A stretch of 8,273 nt of DNA, taken from Betaproteobacteria bacterium (GTDB lineage: Bacteria > Pseudomonadota > Gammaproteobacteria > Burkholderiales > Thiobacillaceae). The position numbers and the translations under genes are program-made. The stretch covers positions 1 through 8,273 of the forward strand of contig VGVU01000055.1 of assembly GCA_016873905.1 (NCBI GenBank), written 5' to 3'. This document shows positions 6,219-8,273 of this stretch, piece after piece. The notes beneath the pieces are model-generated. The model searched no databases, was not told the origin of the DNA, and saw only the letters and a program-made list of their open reading frames with translations. Every line of letters starts with the position of its first letter. The first letter of the stretch is position 1.

Positions 6219-7766
6219 TCAGACGGCGTGTGGGGTTTGCGGGTGGTGGCGAACCTCTCCGCCCATCAGCTTGTTGAGAGCGTTCAAATAGGCCTTGACC
6301 GAGGCGATAACAATGTCGGTATCCGCCCCCTGGCCGTTAACGATACGACCGGCCTTGTTGAGCCGTACCGTAACCTCGCCCTGCGAATCCGTCCCGCTGG
6401 TGATGTTATTGACCGAGTACAGCAACAGGTCACTCTGCGAACGCACCACCGACTCGATAGCGCAGAACGCCGCATCCACCGGTCCACTCCCATCGGCCTC
6501 GGCATGCTGCTCAACCCCGTTATCCATCAGCACCAACACCGCATGCGGGGTCTCGCCCGTCTCGGAACAGACACGCAAGGACATCAAATGGAAACGCTCT
6601 TCATGATCGGCGGCCGCCTCGTCAGAAACCAGGGCGTGGAGATCCTCATCGAATATCTCGTGCTTTTTGTCGGCCAAATCTTTAAAGCGCGCGAAGGCCA
6701 TATTGAGCGCCTCCTCGGAGTTGAGCTCAATCCCTAACTCCTTCAGCCGGCTCTTGAAGGCATTACGCCCGGAGTGCTTGCCCAGCACCATGCGGTTGGC
6801 CGTCCAGCCCACATCCTCGGCACGCATGATCTCGTAGGTTTCGCGATGTTTGAGTACGCCGTCCTGGTGAATGCCGGACTCGTGGGCAAAGGCATTGGCA
6901 CCCACAATGGCCTTGTTTGGCTGCACCGCAAAGCCGGTGATGGAGGCCACCAGGCGCGAGGCCGGAACAATCTGCGTCGCATCAATCCGCGTGTCGCACG
7001 CAAACATATCCTGACGAGTCCGCACGGCCATCACCACTTCTTCCAGCGCGGCATTGCCAGCGCGTTCACCGAGCCCATTGATGGTGCATTCAACCTGCCG
7101 TGCACCGTTCATGACGGCCGACAAGGAGTTGGCGACCGCCAAACCCAGGTCATTGTGGCAATGCACCGAAAAGATCGCCTGATCGGCGTTTGGGATACGC
7201 TCACGCAAATTGCGAATCAGGTCACCAAACTGCCACGGCAGGTTGTAGCCGACCGTATCGGGGATATTGATGGTGCGGGCCCCGGCCTTGATCACCTGCT
7301 CGATCACCCGGCACAGAAAATCCAGATCCGAGCGGCCGGCATCTTCCGGCGAAAACTCCACATTGTCGGTCCACTTACGCGCCCATTGCACAGCCTTGAT
7401 CGCCTGTTCGACGACCTGATCAGGCTGCATGCGCAACTTCTTTTCCATGTGAATCGGCGAGGTGGCTATGAAGGTGTGGATACGCCCCGAGTTGGCGCCT
7501 TTGAGCGCCTCGCCGCAGCGGTTGATATCATTCTCGAGCGCCCGTGCCAGTCCGCAGACCGTACTGTCCTTGATGGTGTCGGCGACCGCCTTGACCGACT
7601 CGAAGTCGCCATTGCTGGCCGAGGGGAAACCCGCCTCGATCACATCCACACGCATCTTCTCCAGTTGCCGGGCGATGCGCACCTTTTCTTCCCGGGTCAT
7701 CGACGCACCGGGGCTTTGCTCCCCGTCGCGGAGCGTGGTATCAAAAATAATCAACGAATCGTTCAT
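6219..7766 (-). CDS. leuA: 2-isopropylmalate synthase
   Basis: LeuA catalyses the first committed step of leucine synthesis, acetyl-CoA + 3-methyl-2-oxobutanoate to 2-isopropylmalate, in the cytoplasm, with feedback inhibition by leucine. The 515-residue protein is the long proteobacterial type (E. coli 523). The catalytic TIM barrel begins FDTTLRDGEQSPG. Metal ligands Asp14, His202, His204 (SVHCHNDLG) and Asn238 (RAGNAALEE) fall at the positions known from E. coli-type enzymes. HESGIHQDG is also present. The C-terminal leucine-binding regulatory domain ends with GQGADTDIVIASVKAYLNALNKL. The start at 7766 is chosen because GGAG lies 6 nt upstream; an in-frame ATG at 7778 overlaps that site and is rejected. 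It follows pssA on the same strand after 189 bp, an order I associate with the ilv-psd-pssA-leuA cluster of Betaproteobacteria. Confidence 0.98.
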   Translation of the reverse strand: MNDSLIIFDTTLRDGEQSPGASMTREEKVRIARQLEKMRVDVIEAGFPSASNGDFESVKAVADTIKDSTVCGLARALENDINRCGEALKGANSGRIHTFIATSPIHMEKKLRMQPDQVVEQAIKAVQWARKWTDNVEFSPEDAGRSDLDFLCRVIEQVIKAGARTINIPDTVGYNLPWQFGDLIRNLRERIPNADQAIFSVHCHNDLGLAVANSLSAVMNGARQVECTINGLGERAGNAALEEVVMAVRTRQDMFACDTRIDATQIVPASRLVASITGFAVQPNKAIVGANAFAHESGIHQDGVLKHRETYEIMRAEDVGWTANRMVLGKHSGRNAFKSRLKELGIELNSEEALNMAFARFKDLADKKHEIFDEDLHALVSDEAAADHEERFHLMSLRVCSETGETPHAVLVLMDNGVEQHAEADGSGPVDAAFCAIESVVRSQSDLLLYSVNNITSGTDSQGEVTVRLNKAGRIVNGQGADTDIVIASVKAYLNALNKLMGGEVRHHPQTPHAV

Positions 7767-7789
7767 GGTGTACTCCATATGTCACAGGA

Positions 7790-7806
7790 TGCGACCGCAA
7801 GTCGCA
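7790..7806 (-). promoter_or_regulatory. Hairpin in the leuA leader, proximal
   Basis: On the leuA-coding strand TGCGAC-ttgcg-GTCGCA forms a 6-bp stem with a 5-nt loop, 14 nt before the leuA ribosome binding site. A second TGCGAC copy lies upstream at 7874-7879 within the Leu-rich mini-ORF and could compete for the same GTCGCA arm. No U run follows it, so it is not a typical terminator. Its role is unproven. Confidence 0.35.
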
Positions 7807-7807
7807 A

Positions 7808-7830
7808 CCGATACCGCCTCGGGCGATCGG
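7808..7830 (-). promoter_or_regulatory. Hairpin in the leuA leader, distal
   Basis: On the leuA strand CCGAT-CGCC-cga-GGCG-gt-ATCGG gives nine base pairs with a two-nucleotide bulge and a 3-nt loop. Its AGGCGG segment (7814-7819) is also complementary to two CCGCCT copies in the upstream mini-ORF (7885-7890 and 7903-7908), so an alternative fold is possible. It lies between the mini-ORF stop and leuA. It lacks a clear U tract. Confidence 0.4.
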
Positions 7831-7850
7831 CAAATAGACAAGAGGGGAAA

Positions 7851-7928
7851 TTAGTTTTGCCCGGGCACGGGCAGTCGCACCAGCAGGCGGCGGAAAGACA
7901 AGAGGCGGAGGCATGAATGGCATCGCAT
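7851..7928 (-). CDS. Candidate Leu-rich leader peptide upstream of leuA
   Basis: This is a 25-codon ORF from an ATG at 7928 to TAA at 7851, ending 84 bp before leuA. Six of 25 residues are Leu (positions 7, 9, 10, 15, 16 and 19), with the core CLRLLSFRRLLVRL; five are Arg. Amino-acid-rich leader ORFs ahead of biosynthetic genes are the hallmark of ribosome-mediated attenuation, known for leu operons in enterobacteria. Its ATG coincides with the predicted transcription start of the promoter at 7936-7964, so it would be translated without a leader or not at all; no Shine-Dalgarno is seen. The Leu codons are interspersed, not a tandem run, and GC-rich DNA favours Leu and Arg by chance. Treat it as a hypothesis. 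Confidence 0.35.
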   Translation of the reverse strand: MRCHSCLRLLSFRRLLVRLPVPGQN

Positions 7929-7935
7929 GGTTCGC

Positions 7936-7964
7936 AATATACGGCCCGGCCAGACTCAGGGCAA
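7936..7964 (-). promoter_or_regulatory. leuA: Predicted sigma70-type promoter for leuA
   Basis: On the minus strand a -35 TTGCCC (4 of 6 consensus bases, 7959-7964) and a -10 TATATT (5 of 6, 7936-7941) are separated by exactly 17 bp. The promoter overlaps the 3' end of pssA, with the pssA stop inside the spacer. Initiation about 7 nt downstream of the -10 falls at or near the A at 7928, giving leuA an untranslated leader of about 160 nt. This is the best promoter-like pair I found in the window. Confidence 0.55.
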
Positions 7965-8273
7965 GTCTCCACCAGAATGCGTCACCTTGCAGGTGGTTTT
8001 GTTGGGCCAGAAGGCACAGACATAACCTGAGACCGCATAGGCCAAAAACAAGGCCAACATCACCAGAGGAGGGTCAATGGCGATCAGGGCAAAGCTCAGG
8101 GCAATCGCCACGATCGTGAAGAACGGGACCGTACGGCGCAAATTAATGTCCTTGCCGCTGTAATAACGGAAACTACTGACCATGGAGAGGCCGGCAAAAA
8201 GGGTAATCAGCCAGACAAACCAACGAATGTCAGCCCCAACAATGCCGTTATCAATACCCACCCAGACCAGGCT
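7956..8273 (-). CDS. pssA: CDP-diacylglycerol--serine O-phosphatidyltransferase, C-terminal part (runs off right edge)
   Basis: Phosphatidylserine synthase makes phosphatidylserine from CDP-diacylglycerol and serine, the precursor of phosphatidylethanolamine, at the inner membrane. Only the last 105 residues are in the window; the frame stays open to the edge. What is visible is typical of the C-terminal half of the membrane-type enzyme. DIRWFVWLITLFAGLSMVSSFRYYSGKDINLRR is followed by two hydrophobic helices (about FFTIVAIALSFALIAI and VMLALFLAYAVSGYV). The segment MVSSFRYYSGKDINLRRTVP is the most diagnostic. The CDP-alcohol phosphotransferase motif (DG..AR...G...D...D) would lie upstream, outside the window, so catalytic integrity cannot be judged. 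It lies upstream of leuA on the same strand. The polar tail after the last helix (KTTCKVTHSGGDLP) is short. Confidence 0.9.
   Translation of the reverse strand, partial: SLVWVGIDNGIVGADIRWFVWLITLFAGLSMVSSFRYYSGKDINLRRTVPFFTIVAIALSFALIAIDPPLVMLALFLAYAVSGYVCAFWPNKTTCKVTHSGGDLP

Noticed and set aside
7836..7905. Direct repeat AGACAAGAGG at 7836-7845 and 7896-7905, exactly 60 bp apart
   Set aside because: It is only 10 bp long with two copies and no symmetry. It could be a regulator site but is too short to claim; one copy lies in the mini-ORF and one downstream of it.
6774..7916. Long plus-strand open frame (380 codons) opposite leuA
   Set aside because: It is antisense to a complete, well-conserved LeuA and its translation (rich in Arg, His, Gln) resembles no protein family. 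It is a side effect of GC-rich codon usage.
7741..7923. Minus-strand 60-codon frame spanning the pssA-leuA gap
   Set aside because: It overlaps the leuA start and its ribosome binding site out of frame and has a Pro/Ala-rich translation with no coding signs.
1..8273. Search for mobile elements, CRISPR, tRNA/rRNA, toxin-antitoxin or phage-defence genes
   Set aside because: No transposase, integrase, spaced repeat series, tRNA cloverleaf or defence-type protein was seen. Apart from gaps of under 200 bp, the window is filled by the listed genes.

Overview
The window is an ordinary chromosomal stretch from a high-GC proteobacterium. It contains no mobile element, CRISPR array, rRNA or tRNA. Every recognisable protein looks proteobacterial. 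Two neighbourhoods, a TPR lipoprotein divergent from mutM and pssA followed by leuA, are arrangements I associate with Betaproteobacteria and nearby Gammaproteobacteria or Acidithiobacillia. I cannot fix the genus.

Layout from left to right. (1) Positions 1-761, minus strand: the N-terminal part of an outer-membrane-type TPR lipoprotein that runs off the left edge. (2) 841-1653, plus: mutM, the 8-oxoguanine/formamidopyrimidine DNA glycosylase, divergent from the lipoprotein. (3) 1661-3711, minus: sucC-sucD, the two subunits of succinyl-CoA synthetase, overlapping by an ATGA and converging on mutM with only 7 bp between stops. (4) 3802-5265, plus: a tight three-gene unit of a WrbA-type NAD(P)H:quinone oxidoreductase, a short HugZ/pyridoxamine-phosphate-oxidase-like protein and a small four-helix DUF2069 membrane protein. 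(5) 5368-6138, plus: a four-helix membrane protein with a periplasmic monohaem cytochrome c domain, preceded by a near-consensus FNR/DNR-type box. (6) 6164-6200: a perfect 17-bp inverted repeat with A and T runs, a bidirectional terminator between converging genes. (7) 6219-7766, minus: leuA, 2-isopropylmalate synthase. Upstream of it is a long leader with a good sigma70-like promoter, a Leu-rich mini-ORF and competing hairpins. (8) 7956 to the right edge, minus: the C-terminal half of pssA, phosphatidylserine synthase.

How the genes relate: most are housekeeping genes for DNA repair (mutM), the TCA cycle (sucCD), leucine synthesis (leuA) and phospholipid synthesis (pssA). The redox-flavoured middle section (flavoprotein, split-barrel flavin/haem-type protein, membrane cytochrome) is the least understood part. 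The two observations most worth following are the uncharacterised membrane cytochrome with its FNR-like site, and the candidate leucine-responsive attenuator between pssA and leuA. I found no evidence of a large new multi-gene system.
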